DNA from: Valencia hispanica
Lineage: Eukaryota; Chordata; Actinopteri; Cyprinodontiformes; Valenciidae
DNA length: 64,000 bases
NCBI GenBank assembly: GCA_963556495.2
Contig: OY747713.1
Coordinates: forward strand, 35,678,961 to 35,742,960
Direction: 5' to 3'
Position numbers and translations under genes: made by a program. The notes under the pieces were generated by a model. It saw nothing but the letters and a program-made list of their open reading frames with translations, ran no database searches and had not been told where the DNA came from. This document shows positions 32,401 through 43,912 of this stretch, in pieces (positions within the stretch are counted from its first letter, which is position 1; every line of letters starts with the position of its first letter).

Positions 32401-33640
32401 GCGAAACAGAAAAGCTTGACGGTCCAGTGCTGGCATTATTTTACCTTATTTTTCACGGCTTACACACAAAGGTTAATTAAATTACAGAGCAACGAACAAC
32501 CACATGAGTGTGCATGCATGCTTTCAAACTACTAAACACAGACTCATAGCCCCACATCGAGTATGTTTCATTGCTTCCACTGGGATTTCTTCCCCTGCAC
32601 ATTGAAGTGAATGTGACATGTGGTCTCTCATCACCGCTAAGTGGATTGAGCATTGTGATGGGAAAATCAGGCACCCTTAGGAAAAAATGCCATACAGATC
32701 ATATGGTAATATGATTCACCTCTGTTATAATTTGTAACAAGCGTTTTCCATCTTTGCATCCACCATCCTTCTGTCCTTCCAGACTATAGTATCACATATT
32801 TAACTTCCTGAGGTGATGTAAAGTAAACTCATATTGAAGAGAGGAAGTCAACGAAAAATGCCTTCTAGGATTTCTTAAAGACAAGATAGCCCACAAGTCT
32901 CCAACTTTCTTTTATTCGTCTCTCCCAGAAAAGCATGCAGAAAAGTGAGACGTCCAGTATGACAAAGAAATACTTTCTGGCAAGAGGAGATGCAAACACT
33001 GGGTGGCTCAAGCTAACATCTGCCCAGAGCCAAAGTCTGCACTACATAATTACTGGTAAATCACACAAATACAAAGACCCAAAAGAGATAGAAATGTGAA
33101 GCAAACATTGTGTGAAAAAAATCCGCTCTGTTTTGTCATATCATTGCAAATTAGGTCAGTGTTGTAACTAAAGCAAGTTTGGCATCAGTGAAGCATTTCA
33201 TATCTTCTGTTGCATCACTGCTTGACTTAGATACAGCCACTGTGAGTTTACCTCTTGCATGGCCTCACCTTGCTCATCAGAGGGAACTGGCAGAGGACCA
33301 AAAACTGAGGAAGGCATCCACTGGTTTGCTTATTTAAATGACATAGCAGTAGCAAGCCACAATTTGGCATCTAGTAACTCTGTTCATTAAATGGAAACCT
33401 CCAATGTAAGGAGAGGAAGGATACTTAGTCTGGGTGGCCGGTGGCTTCACAGTTTAGCCCTATGGCTGTGGTGTGGGCCATGGCCTCCACTGACGAGCCA
33501 GATTTATATGTGTTTATGTTTATTTTTATTTTTGTTTAAAATTTAGTGACAGAAACCAGTGGTGGAGACCATGTTAATATTACTTGAGGGAAGGGGTATG
33601 TTAAGGGGCTGGGGGTTTCTGACTGTGTGTATGACTGTGT
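29466..33640. other. Long mostly unique interval
   Basis: No transposase or RT. 30397-30840 is a GC-richer island with a 119-codon plus-strand open frame (30474-30833) and overlapping frames; its product (…SVIQRFFLQGFDQVSQDLFH…) is not recognised. 32040-32280 is another GC-richer unique block (see findings). The rest is AT-rich. Confidence 0.45.
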
Positions 33641-33765
33641 GTGATTTTAACTTATTAGGTTTTAATTTTGTGTGTTGTATATTGTTTTTATCTTGAAAAG
33701 CGGATTGTGCTGCCAGTGGCATAGAAAGTGCTTTATTAAATAAATACTGATTTGATTTCATTTAC
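33640..33765 (+). repeat. Possible LINE 3' end
   Basis: A stretch ending tttattaaataaatactgat followed by TTTGATTTCATTT resembles a LINE 3' UTR and GATTT-type tail. There is no coding sequence upstream to confirm it. Confidence 0.35.
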
Positions 33766-33818
33766 TTGTCTGGAACCCACAAAACAGGTAGCAATTTTTA
33801 GTACACATCAAGACAAAG

Positions 33819-35369
33819 CTTTTCCACATTTTGTCACATTACAGCCACAAACATGAATCAATTTTTTTGGAATTCAACGTGAAAGACCAATACAAAGTGG
33901 TGTACACGTGAGAAGTGGAACGGAAATCATACATGATTCCAAACATTTTTTTAAAATAAATAACTGAAAAGTGCGTTGTGCGTAATTATTCAGCCCCCTT
34001 TGGTCTGACTGCAGTCAGTTGCCCATAGACATTGTCTGATGAGTGCTAATGACTAAATAGAGTGCACCTGTGTGTAATCTAATGTCAGTACAAATACAGC
34101 TGCCCTGTGACGGCCTCAGAGGTTGTCTAAGAGAATGTTGGGAGCAACAACACCATGAAGTCCAAAGAACACACCAGACAGGTCAGGGATAAAGTTATTG
34201 AGAAATTTAAAGCAGGCTAGGCTACAAAAAGATTTCCCAAGCCTTGAACATCCCACGGAGCGCTGTTCAAGCGATCATTCAGAAATGGAAGGAGTACGGC
34301 ACAACTGTAAACCTACCAAGACAAGGCTGTCCACCTAAACTCACAGGCCGAACAAGGAGAGCGCTGATCAGAAATGCAGCCAAGAGGCCCATGGTGACTC
34401 TGGACGAGCTGCAGAGATCTACAGCTCAGGTGGGGGAATCTGTCCATAGGACAACTATTAGTTGTGCACTGCACAAAGTTGGCCTTTATGGAAGAGTGGC
34501 AAGAAGAAAGCCATTGTTAAAAGAAAACCATAAGAAGTCCCGTTTGCAGTTTGCCACAAGCCATGTGGGGGACACAGCAAACATGTGGAAGAAGGTGCTC
34601 TGGTCAGATGAGACCAAAATGCAAAACGCTATGTGTGGCGGAAAAGTAACACTGCACATCACTGAACACACCATCCCCACTGTCAAATATGGTGGTGGCA
34701 GCATCATGCTCTGGGGGTGCTTCTCTTCAGCAGGGACAGGGAAGATGGTCAGAGTTGATGGGAAGATGGATGGAGCCAAATACAGGGCAATCTTGAAAGA
34801 AAACCTCTTGGAGTCTGCAAAAGACTTGAGACTGGGGCGGAGGTTCACCTTCCAGCAGGACAACGACCCTAAACATAAAGCCAGGGCAACAATGGAATGG
34901 TTTAAAACAAAACATATCCATGTGTTAGAATGGCCCAGTCAAAGTCCAGATCTAAATCCAATCGAGAATCTGTGGCAAGATCTGAAAACTACTGTTCACA
35001 AACGCTGTCCATCTAATCTGACTGAGCTGGAGCTGTTTTGCAAAGAAGAATGGGCAAGAATTTCAGTCTCAAGATGTGCAAAGCTGGTAGAGACATACCC
35101 TAAAAGACTGGCAGCTGTAATTGCAGCAAAAGGTGGTTCTACAAAGTATTGACTCAGGGGGCTGAATAATTACGCACACCCCACTTTTCAGTTATTTATT
35201 TGTAAAAAAATGTTGGAATCATGTATGATTTCCGTTCCACTTCTCACGTGTACACCACTTTGTATTGGTCTTTCACGTGGAATTCCAATAAAATTGATTC
35301 ATGTTTGTGGCTGTAATGTGACAAAATGTGGAAAAGTTCAAGGGGGGCGAATACTTTTGCAAGCCACTG
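33819..35369 (+). mobile_element. Tc1-like transposon (element 4), nearly complete, left tip lost
   Basis: The right end is intact: the inverted repeat runs to CCACTG at 35369 and is followed by TA, then a TA microsatellite. The left inverted repeat is recognisable from 33819 (cttttccacattttgtcaca), but its outer ~30 bases are replaced by unrelated sequence. The sub-terminal repeats (accaatacaaagtggtgtac and reverse) match the right side closely. A deletion derivative of this same family is at 44118-44565. With one tip missing, this copy cannot be excised normally. Confidence 0.95.
34155..35152 (+). pseudogene. Tc1-like transposase, frameshifted
   Basis: ATG at 34155 begins MKSKEHTRQVRDKVIEKFKA, then a missing base near 34216 makes TAG at 34218. 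The main frame resumes at 34217 and is open to TGA at 35150-35152. It has paired helix-turn-helix regions (LNIPRSAVQAIIQKW; RPMVTLDELQRS), first catalytic block VLWSDET, GGGSIMLWGCFS, second aspartate block FQQDNDPKHKA and third block SPDLNPIENLW, giving DD34E. The piece between 34617 and about 34670 reads MQNAMCGGKVTLH, which is out of the family frame (normally …NAKRYVWRK…). A ~20-base deletion and a later 1-base loss compensate, so the frame looks open while the protein is damaged beside the first aspartate. Not expected to be active. Confidence 0.9.
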
Positions 35370-35371
35370 TA

Positions 35372-35419
<48 letters not shown>

Positions 35420-35512
35420 TATGTATATATATACATATATATGTATATATATATATATATATATATACATATATATATTTATATATATATATATATATAT
35501 ACATAAGTTATA
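35370..35512 (+). repeat. (TA)n microsatellite with TATATG/TATATAC variants
   Basis: About 140 bases of alternating TA broken by regularly spaced G and C substitutions. It starts exactly at the TA target of Tc1 element 4, so the transposon either inserted at its edge or seeded it. Confidence 0.95.
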
Positions 35513-37179
35513 TATAAGTTAGAAGTCATACAGGAAGTACAGTCAGCATACATGAACAAAGCAATAGTTTCACTTTATCTTTTATTTGCATTTTGAAATC
35601 AACCGAACTATTCTTTTTTTTTTTTTTGCTTTTGCTCAGCTGGTGTAAAACTCTGGTGGTGTCACAAACTCAAAATGACTCAAAACCCTCCATGCAAAAA
35701 CTATGATTATCATATTTTGTCTCTACATTAGTGTAGAAACAGTTTACAGTGTAGAAATGATCAAAACAAATACTATAAAATAGCCATTTTGTGTACAGTG
35801 AATTTTAAATCAAGCTAAATTGTCCACATGATCGACCCTTTGCATAATACATGACACAATTTGAGTATTATATCTATCTAGAAAATTAACTACTGTAGCT
35901 GCAAGATAACCTCATTTGTTACTGGCAACAAAAACATCTCTTGAATGCATGATATATTTCTCTTTCAATCTTCTATATTCTGAAGTAGGTGGTTCCAAAG
36001 AGTACTTGAAGGGAGCACCACCACAAGGCAATTTGCAGTGAGAAAAATAGCTATAGTTAGCTGGCATTATTTGACAATGATGAAATGTGAGCTCTACATT
36101 TTCCTTGAGGTGCTTCAGACAGTGCAGTAAACTGTAAAAATGTGATGGAGGCTGAACTCCTTCTACAGAATTAGGGTGTAAGTCTCGCAACCTGGTGTTT
36201 TTATTCTGTTGTGCACATGAGTAATTCTTTGTGTGATTGTGCGCATTTTATGTGAGTGCGAGCGTAGAAGCCCTTTATCAGATGTTGGCAGAGTGGAGAA
36301 CAGCCAGATCGATAGAGCTTTGGCCTGAAACAGGGAGACAGTACCTGGATCTCGACCGGCCTCCACCTTTCCTCCCATTGATCTTCATTACCTCAACAGA
36401 CTGGAGCGAACAAGAAGGACCTGGTCACACTACCCATTAAAGACAAGAGGATAAACTATGTGTATACACTCCACACAAATGGGAACATGTGATACACACA
36501 CACTAATACATTTCAATTACAGTCACAGTTATCTCCATGACTTTGTAAGGACCTTAGGTACTCTATATTCAGACAGTAACCACTGCTACTCAGAGCCTAA
36601 TCCAAATTAAAGGTGACAAACAAATCACGTATAGGCTGATAAAGAAATGCTAGGTATAAGAAATAAAACTCAGTTGAAATTAGTTTGAAATCAGTTTATA
36701 TGTGGTACTTTTCTATTTGATTATTTGGAAATTACCCAAAATATATTAACCTTCCCAAAAAAATGCTAGAAATTAATGAATTCTTCAACTTATGTACTAA
36801 CACCTCCCAATTTGACAACAAAAAAGCATATCTAATATCTCAGAGTTTTCAGTGTAATGTGTTATATTCGGGTGATAGGCTAACCTAAAAAAAGAGCAAA
36901 CTTAAGAAATGTTAACTTCTGTCACTTTGCTTCCGATCTATCCAAATAATTTTATGTATTTAAAAAGAATTTATGAATATTTTGAGAGACACTGTACTGC
37001 TACACAGTTTTGAAAAGTCTGTCAGTTTGATAATATTTTTCCAGGTCTTGATAAATATCGATAATTATGGAAACATTTGAATTTGGGGATTTTGCTATGT
37101 TTATTATCTGAATTCTTAAATAGTAACCTCTTTTTATAATAAGTTGTTTTTATGTTAATAAAAAATAAGTACTCCCTTT

Positions 37180-37315
37180 TATTCACCCATCCATCCTTTC
37201 ATCCTTCTGTCTGTCCACACTTCTATCTGTTTGTCCATTGATTTACTGATACATATACCCATTGATTTATCCATTTATTCATCTAATCTTCAGCGCCATC
37301 CATCCATCCGTGTAC
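37180..37315 (+). repeat. Degenerate (CATC)n/(CTGT)n low-complexity
   Basis: Strings such as cacccatccatcctttcatc, ctgtctgtcc and ccatccatccatccg indicate a decayed tetranucleotide repeat. Confidence 0.6.
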
Positions 37316-39718
37316 CAATATAACATGTGTATTGGTATTAAGGGGATAAAGTGTGCTGATTTGGGTAGACAAAAGTTATTTTGGTCATCATGTCACTGAC
37401 TCCGTTTTCCCCTACTGGTGATCTGATCCTCTTGAGAGAATCTTTTAAAATGCAACTACATAGCACACCATTAGAATAAATCATGCAATTATCCAGTAAT
37501 ACTTATAACATTTACAGGATGCTGACTGTGAAGTAGACCTAAAAAAATATTTAGTATCAGAGAATGTAGTACGTAGAAGGGCATACTGAACTTCATTTAC
37601 TTAAAGCTGTTTACCTTCATTCATCATGGAAACCAAAGGTAGATGCACCATAATCAGACAGGGGTATTAGAATTCAAACATAGACAGGTCGTAAAACAAG
37701 AAACAACGTTTTTGCATTGGATTTTGTCTTGTTCTTCCTACTGCTGGTTGATCTATTATAGCATGTAGATAATTCCTAAAATCTAAAATGTAATCAAATA
37801 TTCTGATTAATTCTGAAATTCTCTTGTTTGAATCCAACTGGTACAGGAACTGCAGAGCTTAAATGCTTTGAAGGGTTTTCTCCAACAGTCCAAAAAAATG
37901 CAAACCAAGGTCAATAATGTAATGGCTTCAACTGTTGTAATTTTTTCCCCTTTTTTGTTGTTTTGTTTTGTTTTTTGTTCACTATTTAACTGCTTAACCT
38001 GCCTTGTTATTTGGAGGAAAAATGTATATACAGTTTACAGGAACACTGTCCAAAACATATGTTACCTACCTCAGGTATTGCTAACAGAAATTTAGAAGAA
38101 TTGTGCATAATTCTATATTTTTTGTCTGTTAGATTATAATAAATATATGATCAAACAGTAAATAAATACACGAGTACTCCTTTCACCAAATACTTTGTTA
38201 CTCTTTTGGTCAACTACTTCTTGCTTCCACTTTAGTAAGAATATTTAGAAGTTATTCTACTCTTAGGTAAGAAAGCACAATTTATATTTGTCCTCAACTT
38301 CTGTCAATATTTAAGCAGCTTGACTTACAAGCTATGCCAAGTCTGTGGAATTTCAGCTAGATTAAAGCAAATTCTATTTATACAAATTCCATTGATGTTC
38401 CAGCTTTTAAAGGTTTTGTGTTTGAAAAAAAGTTACACAATTATTTGGAACACAATCTTTTAAAACAAAGGTTTTTGACAATAGCACGAACAGCAAGCAG
38501 AAGCAATCTAAGTCAAGGATATTGTTAAATACCAATGTAGTTCTTTCAAGATTTTTTACATTTTAGCAAGTCAAGACTATTGACAAGCAACAGAAGCAAA
38601 CAATTTAGGAAAGCAGCAGGTATGCAGTCTGGTTTGAACACTTTATTTTTGCATTTTTTATGTGTCTTACCTCCCATTGTCTCCAAATAGCTAGTTATTT
38701 AATGCTGAACATGAATAAGTTCAAGAGGAAATGTGAGGGAAGTGAATAAAGGGTAGTTTATCGAACAAGGAACACTGTCAGGTACCATTCTCTCTCTGTG
38801 TCTTAAGTTAATTTAATCCACCCCCATGTCCCATCAAGTCTCATCTGGATGTAGACGGCATCAAAGCCGAGCCGGAAAACAGTAAATGAGTGTAACTCAA
38901 TTGTTGTGCGGCTATCATTGATTGTTTGCCCGGAAAGAAGTTGGAAGAAAGACAAGACACTTATTTTCTTCACCTCTCCCGCCCTCAGCTATCACATTTG
39001 AGATGGATGAAAGTGTATGTGGAAGTGCCTGTACCTGTTAGAACGAAGAAGCTTTAGTTCACTCAGCTTTCAACTGTTTCATAAGGTGCTGTATGCCCAA
39101 GAACCACTAATGGCACACAAAGCAATTAAGGATAATGGAGTAGACTTGCATAACAACAGAAAAAAAAGAGAGCACTCCTTGGTCACAGAATGAAACAGAT
39201 GGGCCTTTAATTAAGAGCCTAAAGCAGGTCATTTTGCCCATTCCTACACTTTCAATACTGGCATTGTCAGGACTCTGACAATAGAGCAAACAAGTAAATG
39301 TTCTTCAGCATAATGATTAGGCTCTTTAATGTAGTCTTAGAAAATAAAACATGAATAAGTTATTTAAAAATACAAGATTTTGAAATCTGTTCAAAAACTC
39401 TTTTTACTTACAGAATACATGCTCTAAGAAAAAATGTGATCTCTGATGTTACAACCACAATGAATTAAATTCAACTGATACATGAGGTTTTGTCCACTGG
39501 GTGGAGAAAAAAAAAAGAGTAAAAATACAAATTAGTGTAGAACTAGTGAAAACCAAAGCCTGTTGTGTTTTTACCATTCTATTGGTGATATCTGTGTAGT
39601 TATGTCAACTGCCTCCTATACAATACTATACCATGCCCAACATACTCTATGTAGTAGGTAGGAAGAGAAGGCACCAGCACATTAGAGGCTAGTTAACTAG
39701 TTACCTTCCTTTACCTTC

Positions 39719-39743
39719 CTGGAGTACCTTTATGGTACTCCAG
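39719..39743. repeat. Inverted repeat, 10-base arms, 5-base loop
   Basis: CTGGAGTACC, loop TTTAT, GGTACTCCAG: perfect arms. Confidence 0.9.
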
Positions 39744-40426
39744 CTTGAGTTGAAGATGAAATACTTTTTTCAAAACATACTTTTTTTTCATACATCTGAA
39801 GCTGTTTTAAGTCTTCTGACCGTAGAATTTCCCACTTCAGGTTTGATCTGTCTTAAAATTTTAGATATTTAACTAGATTTTTGAACTGCAAAAAAAAGAA
39901 ATAAGAATTTTTTTTATTTCAGTATCGACAAGCAGTTCCTAAACAGATGACACTTTAGTGTCATTAGAGGCAAAAAGAAAGCAAATTGTGGTCTTGTCAC
40001 AGGGCTTTCTTGTCTGACATTTTGTGATTGTTAATTTTTTTAGCGGGTAGCCAAGATGTTGCCAAACAAACAATATGAGAGCATTTTCAGTGCTCATGTA
40101 AGTGGGGGTTGTCAGCTAGCCAAACGAGAGGTCTTTATTAGTCAAGTCTATCACATTCAACTATTGCACAGCATTTCATAAGCCAGACTGACAAGAATGA
40201 TTGAGTTTGTTTAATTTTCCAAGATTTTGTACCATATGTTTTTGTACACATATTTAAAATGTCTGTATTTAGATTTAAATGTCTATATTAAGAACAAAGT
40301 GAAACCAAAGTCAGATCTCTCATTTGTGTTTACAAAGTTGGCCAATAAAGCTGATTCTGAAATCTTAAAATTAAAGGACAAGCACATGAAAGGGACTTTT
40401 GTCACCGTCCTAGTAAGGAAAGGCAA

Positions 40427-40485
40427 GGCAATTTAATTTGTATAGCACACTTTCAACAACAGGGTAATTCAAGGTAAATTCAAAT
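40427..40485 (-). repeat. L2 family B 3' terminal fragment
   Basis: aaaggcaaggcaatttaatt then gtatagcacactttcaacaa, the reversed 3' end found at 52.9 and 54.3 kb. Only the last ~60 bases are present. Confidence 0.75.
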
Positions 40486-40714
40486 AAATCACATTTAGTG
40501 ATTATTGTTAATAGGAAGAGTAAACCTATACAAAAATATATTTTAAAGGCCTAAGGATTTAACTACTTTGAAAGTTCCTTTCTAGTTATGGGCTCTAAAT
40601 CTAACTGATGTGGTTGCATTGCTGTGCGACAAGTCACTTGTCATCCATATTTGTTTCAATCTTCTTTTTGTTCTTTATTCTTTTTAGATTATTTTTGGCA
40701 GTTGTAAAGCAACA

Positions 40715-42820
40715 CATTCAATTCAATTCAAAAATACTTTATTGATCCCAGAGGGAAATTAAGTGTTGCTATAGCTCATATAATTAATTCTTTAAGGAGT
40801 TGTTGTAGATGATGATGGCTGTGGGCAGGAAGGATTTCCTATAGCGGTCTGTATTGCAGCGAAACTGAAGAAGCCTCCGACTGAAGACGCTCTGTTGTTG
40901 TATGACTGTCTCATGAAGAGGATGCTCAGGGTTGTCCATAATTTTTTTGATTTTATGAAGAATCCTTCTTTGTATCATCATCTCCAGATGTTCCACAGTT
41001 ATCCCCAGAACAGAACCAGCCTTCTTTATCAGGTTGTTTAGCCTTTTTAAATCCCTGGCTCTGATGCTGCTACCCCAACAGATGACTGCTGAAGAGATTA
41101 CACTCTCCACAACAGACTTGTAGAAGATCTGCAGCATCTTGCTGCAAACCTTGAAGGACCTAAGCTTCCTCAAGAACTACAGTCTGCTCTGTCCCTTCTT
41201 GTAGACGGCTTCACTGTTGCGCCTCCAGTCCAGTCTGTTGTCAAGGTGAACTCCGAGGTATTTATACTCCTCAACCACCTCCACTTCTTCTCCCATGATG
41301 GAAACAGTGTTTGACTTATCCCTGTTTCTTCTGAAATCTACAATCATCTCCTTTGTTTTGTTCACATTCAAGGTGAGACGATTGTTTCCACACCATGTCA
41401 CAAAGCGGTCCACCAGCTTTCTGTATTCAGCTTCTTGTCCATCTCTGATACACCCGACAATTGCAGAGTCATCTGAGTATTTCTGCAGATGACAGGTCTC
41501 TGATTTGTACTGGAAGTCTGAGGTGTACAGAGTAAAAAGGAATGGTGAGAGTACGGTCCCCTGTGGTGCTCCTGTGCTGCTGACCACCTGGTTTGACACA
41601 CAATTCTTCAGTCTCACAAATTGTGGTCTGTTGGTCAGGTAGTCATTGATCCAGGCGATTGTTGAGGGCTCCACCTGTGTCTTCAGGAGTTTCTGACAAA
41701 GCAAATCAGGCTGAATTGTGTTAAATGCACTAGAGAAATCAAAGAACATGATCCTCACAGTGCTGCCTGCTTTGTCCAGATGACAGTGGGTTGGTTGAAG
41801 TAGGTGGATGATGGCATCTTCAACTCCAACTCCACAGCGATAAGCAAACTGCAGTGGGTCCTGATACGTTCTTGTTTGCTTACTCAGGGGTGCCAACAGG
41901 AGTCTCTCCAGGACCTTCATGATGTGGGATATCAGGGCAACGGGTCTATAGTCATTGATGACTGATGGGTGAGTTCTTTTGGGTACTGGAACAAGGCAGG
42001 ATGTCTTCCACAACACTGGAACCTTCTCCTGAGTTAGGCTAAGGTTGAAGAGGTGCTGCAGAATCCCACAGAGCTGCTCAGCACAGGTCTTCAGGACTCT
42101 GGGGCTGACACCATCTGGACCTGCAGCCTTGTTCCGGTTCAGTTTCTCCAGCTGCCTCTTCACCTGACTTTTGGAGACAGACAAGTGGGAGGGGGAGGCA
42201 AAGGGGGAAGCAGCATTTCCTGACTTGGTTGAAGTCAAACTTGTGGAATTAGAAGAGTCCATGGCTGAGGTGAAGGATAAAACATCTGAGGTGTAACAGG
42301 AAAGCTGTTGATCAGAGGATAGTGGGATGTCTGTTTGGCTGGGAACAGGAGAGGGGGATGCTGAGCTAGTTCCTGAACTGAACCTGTTGAAGAATGTCTT
42401 CAGTTCATTGGCTCTGTCCAGTCTTCCATCTATCCAATCCTTCCTGTCCTTAAAACCTGTGATCTTTCTCATTCCTGACCAGACATCTCGGATATTGTTC
42501 CTCTGTAGTTTGTTCTCCAGCTTCTTCCTGTATGCCTCCTTGCTGTCTCTGATCTTGACCTTAAGTTGCTTCTGTATACTCCTCAGTAATTCCCTGTCTC
42601 CCTCCCTGAAGGCTCTTTTTTTCTTGTTTAGCAGTTCCTTCAGGTCACTGGTGATCCAGGGTTTGTTATTAGGGAAGCATCTCACTGTTCTGGTGGGGAT
42701 GATGTTGTCCACACAGAAGTTTATATAGTCATATATATAGTCATGCATTACTGCCACTAATGCACTATGGTGACCCTGGTAAGAGCTTGATATGGTCACT
42801 TGATTGGTTTGAAAAAGCAT
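40715..42820 (-). mobile_element. Rex1: Rex1-like LINE (CR1 group), 5'-truncated
   Basis: On the plus strand it begins caattcaattcaaaaatact and ttattgatcccagagggaaa, the reversed Rex1-type 3' UTR and tail. The coding region follows on the minus strand. The endonuclease domain is missing: the open frame starts just before the RT N-terminal region, so the copy is 5'-truncated near 42820. A second, solitary 3' end of the same type lies at 47775-47955. Confidence 0.85.
40784..42820 (-). pseudogene. Rex1-like reverse transcriptase, one in-frame stop
   Basis: Minus-strand frame 42820-40784 is open except for TAG at 41177-41179, between KKGQSRL and FLRKLRSF, where the family normally has tyrosine. 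Motifs: PNNKPWITSDLKELLN, LNRNKAAGPDGVSPRVLK, DYRPVALISHIMKVLE, motif A FFDFSSAFNTIQ, motif B STGAPQGTVLSPFLFTLY, motif C KYSDDSAIVG (YSDD), motif D LNVNKTKEMIVDFRR, motif E YKYLGVHLD. The C-terminus ends DRYRKSFLPTAIIIYNNSLK. The first residues (MLFQTNQ…) probably derive from flanking sequence. It is 679 residues with the stop read through. Good preservation suggests a fairly recent insertion, but without an endonuclease it is non-autonomous. Confidence 0.9.
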
Positions 42821-43910
42821 ATACTCTGTGATGCCATATCAGGTGTAGTTGCTGACTGTGTGATCTCCAGTATTTCAGTCAACATACACAAATATGCTGA
42901 AATCAGTCTGTATAAGTACTCCAAGTATCCAATATCTGTTTCTCCAGCTTAAGATGATTTACTTGAAATCTTAGTGCAAGAGGATTCTCATTCCAAACAA
43001 TATTCCAACTCCTTCTGATTGCAGTCTAAGCCTGTAACTCCCCGAAAAGTAGGATTTACTATCAAACCTTTGTTCATGGACTTTATTATTTGGTACTTCG
43101 TATATGTTTCTATGATATTTCAAACTAAAATGTTTTCGCATATGTACATGCAAAAATATATATTGCTGATGACTGCTTGTAAATGTTGCATCTGTTTTAG
43201 GGTAGTGCTGGAACAATTGGTTTACTTTGATTCCATACCATCCTGGCATATTTTTAATAGCTTAGGTTCATTTTTGGATGAGATTTAGTTGTTTGTTCTA
43301 GCAATTTTAAGTAAATCGTCACTGTTATTTAGTTGTTCATCTAAACAATAAATGAACAAACCTGTTTCTGTTAGATATTCCAGGACTTTCAATGGAATGT
43401 AAAGGTGATTACTTCTAGCAAGCACATCAGAGTTGACCTTGTAATGAATAAAAGGTAAAGAGCTACTTGAAATTGTTATCAGCAGTCAACTTAGGGTAGC
43501 TTTACCTGACTTGCAAGATGTTTAGAATGTTTTTGTAAAATGCCCACTCTTGCAAGTGTTTGTTAATCTCTAGTACATTTAGACAGAGCCTCACAGAAAT
43601 ACATAAAGTCAGCATGACTCATTAACGCCACATTATGTGCTTGGGCCAAGTGATGTGTTAAATTGTATTCCTGTACCACTGAAATCAACAAGCTTGTCCC
43701 GTATTGACTAAATGGTGTGTCAAAACTGTGGTTACTTACACACTTTCTAGTAAAGATAGCAGCATTTTTTACATGTAGCTTTATGAACTCAGATTCAGAT
43801 ACAGGGTGTAAGTGCCTAGGCAATCCCCTTCAATACATCCATATAAAACATAATACATACATCATAATCAATTTGTACATAACTTTTTTTACACATAAAA
43901 CTCTACATTC
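42821..43910. other. Unassigned AT-rich sequence
   Basis: Between the Rex1-like LINE and the end of the Penelope GIY-YIG region. Part of 43560-43910 could be the 3' UTR of the Penelope-like element, but no boundary is visible. Confidence 0.4.
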
Positions 43911-43912
43911 AA

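Larger units (their letters stand above)
35513..40426. other. Long mostly unique interval
   Basis: No transposon ORF. 36180-36450 is GC-richer but has no recognisable exon. 37180-37315 contains degenerate CATC/CTGT-type tetranucleotide repeats. 38840-38990 and 39170-39300 look like conserved non-coding blocks. Hairpins occur at 39263-39282 and 39719-39743. Confidence 0.45.

Noticed and set aside
35210..35522. Open frames of alternating Tyr-Ile on both strands
   Set aside because: Translation of a TA microsatellite.
42327..42728. 133-codon plus-strand open frame
   Set aside because: Antisense shadow of the Rex1-like reverse transcriptase.
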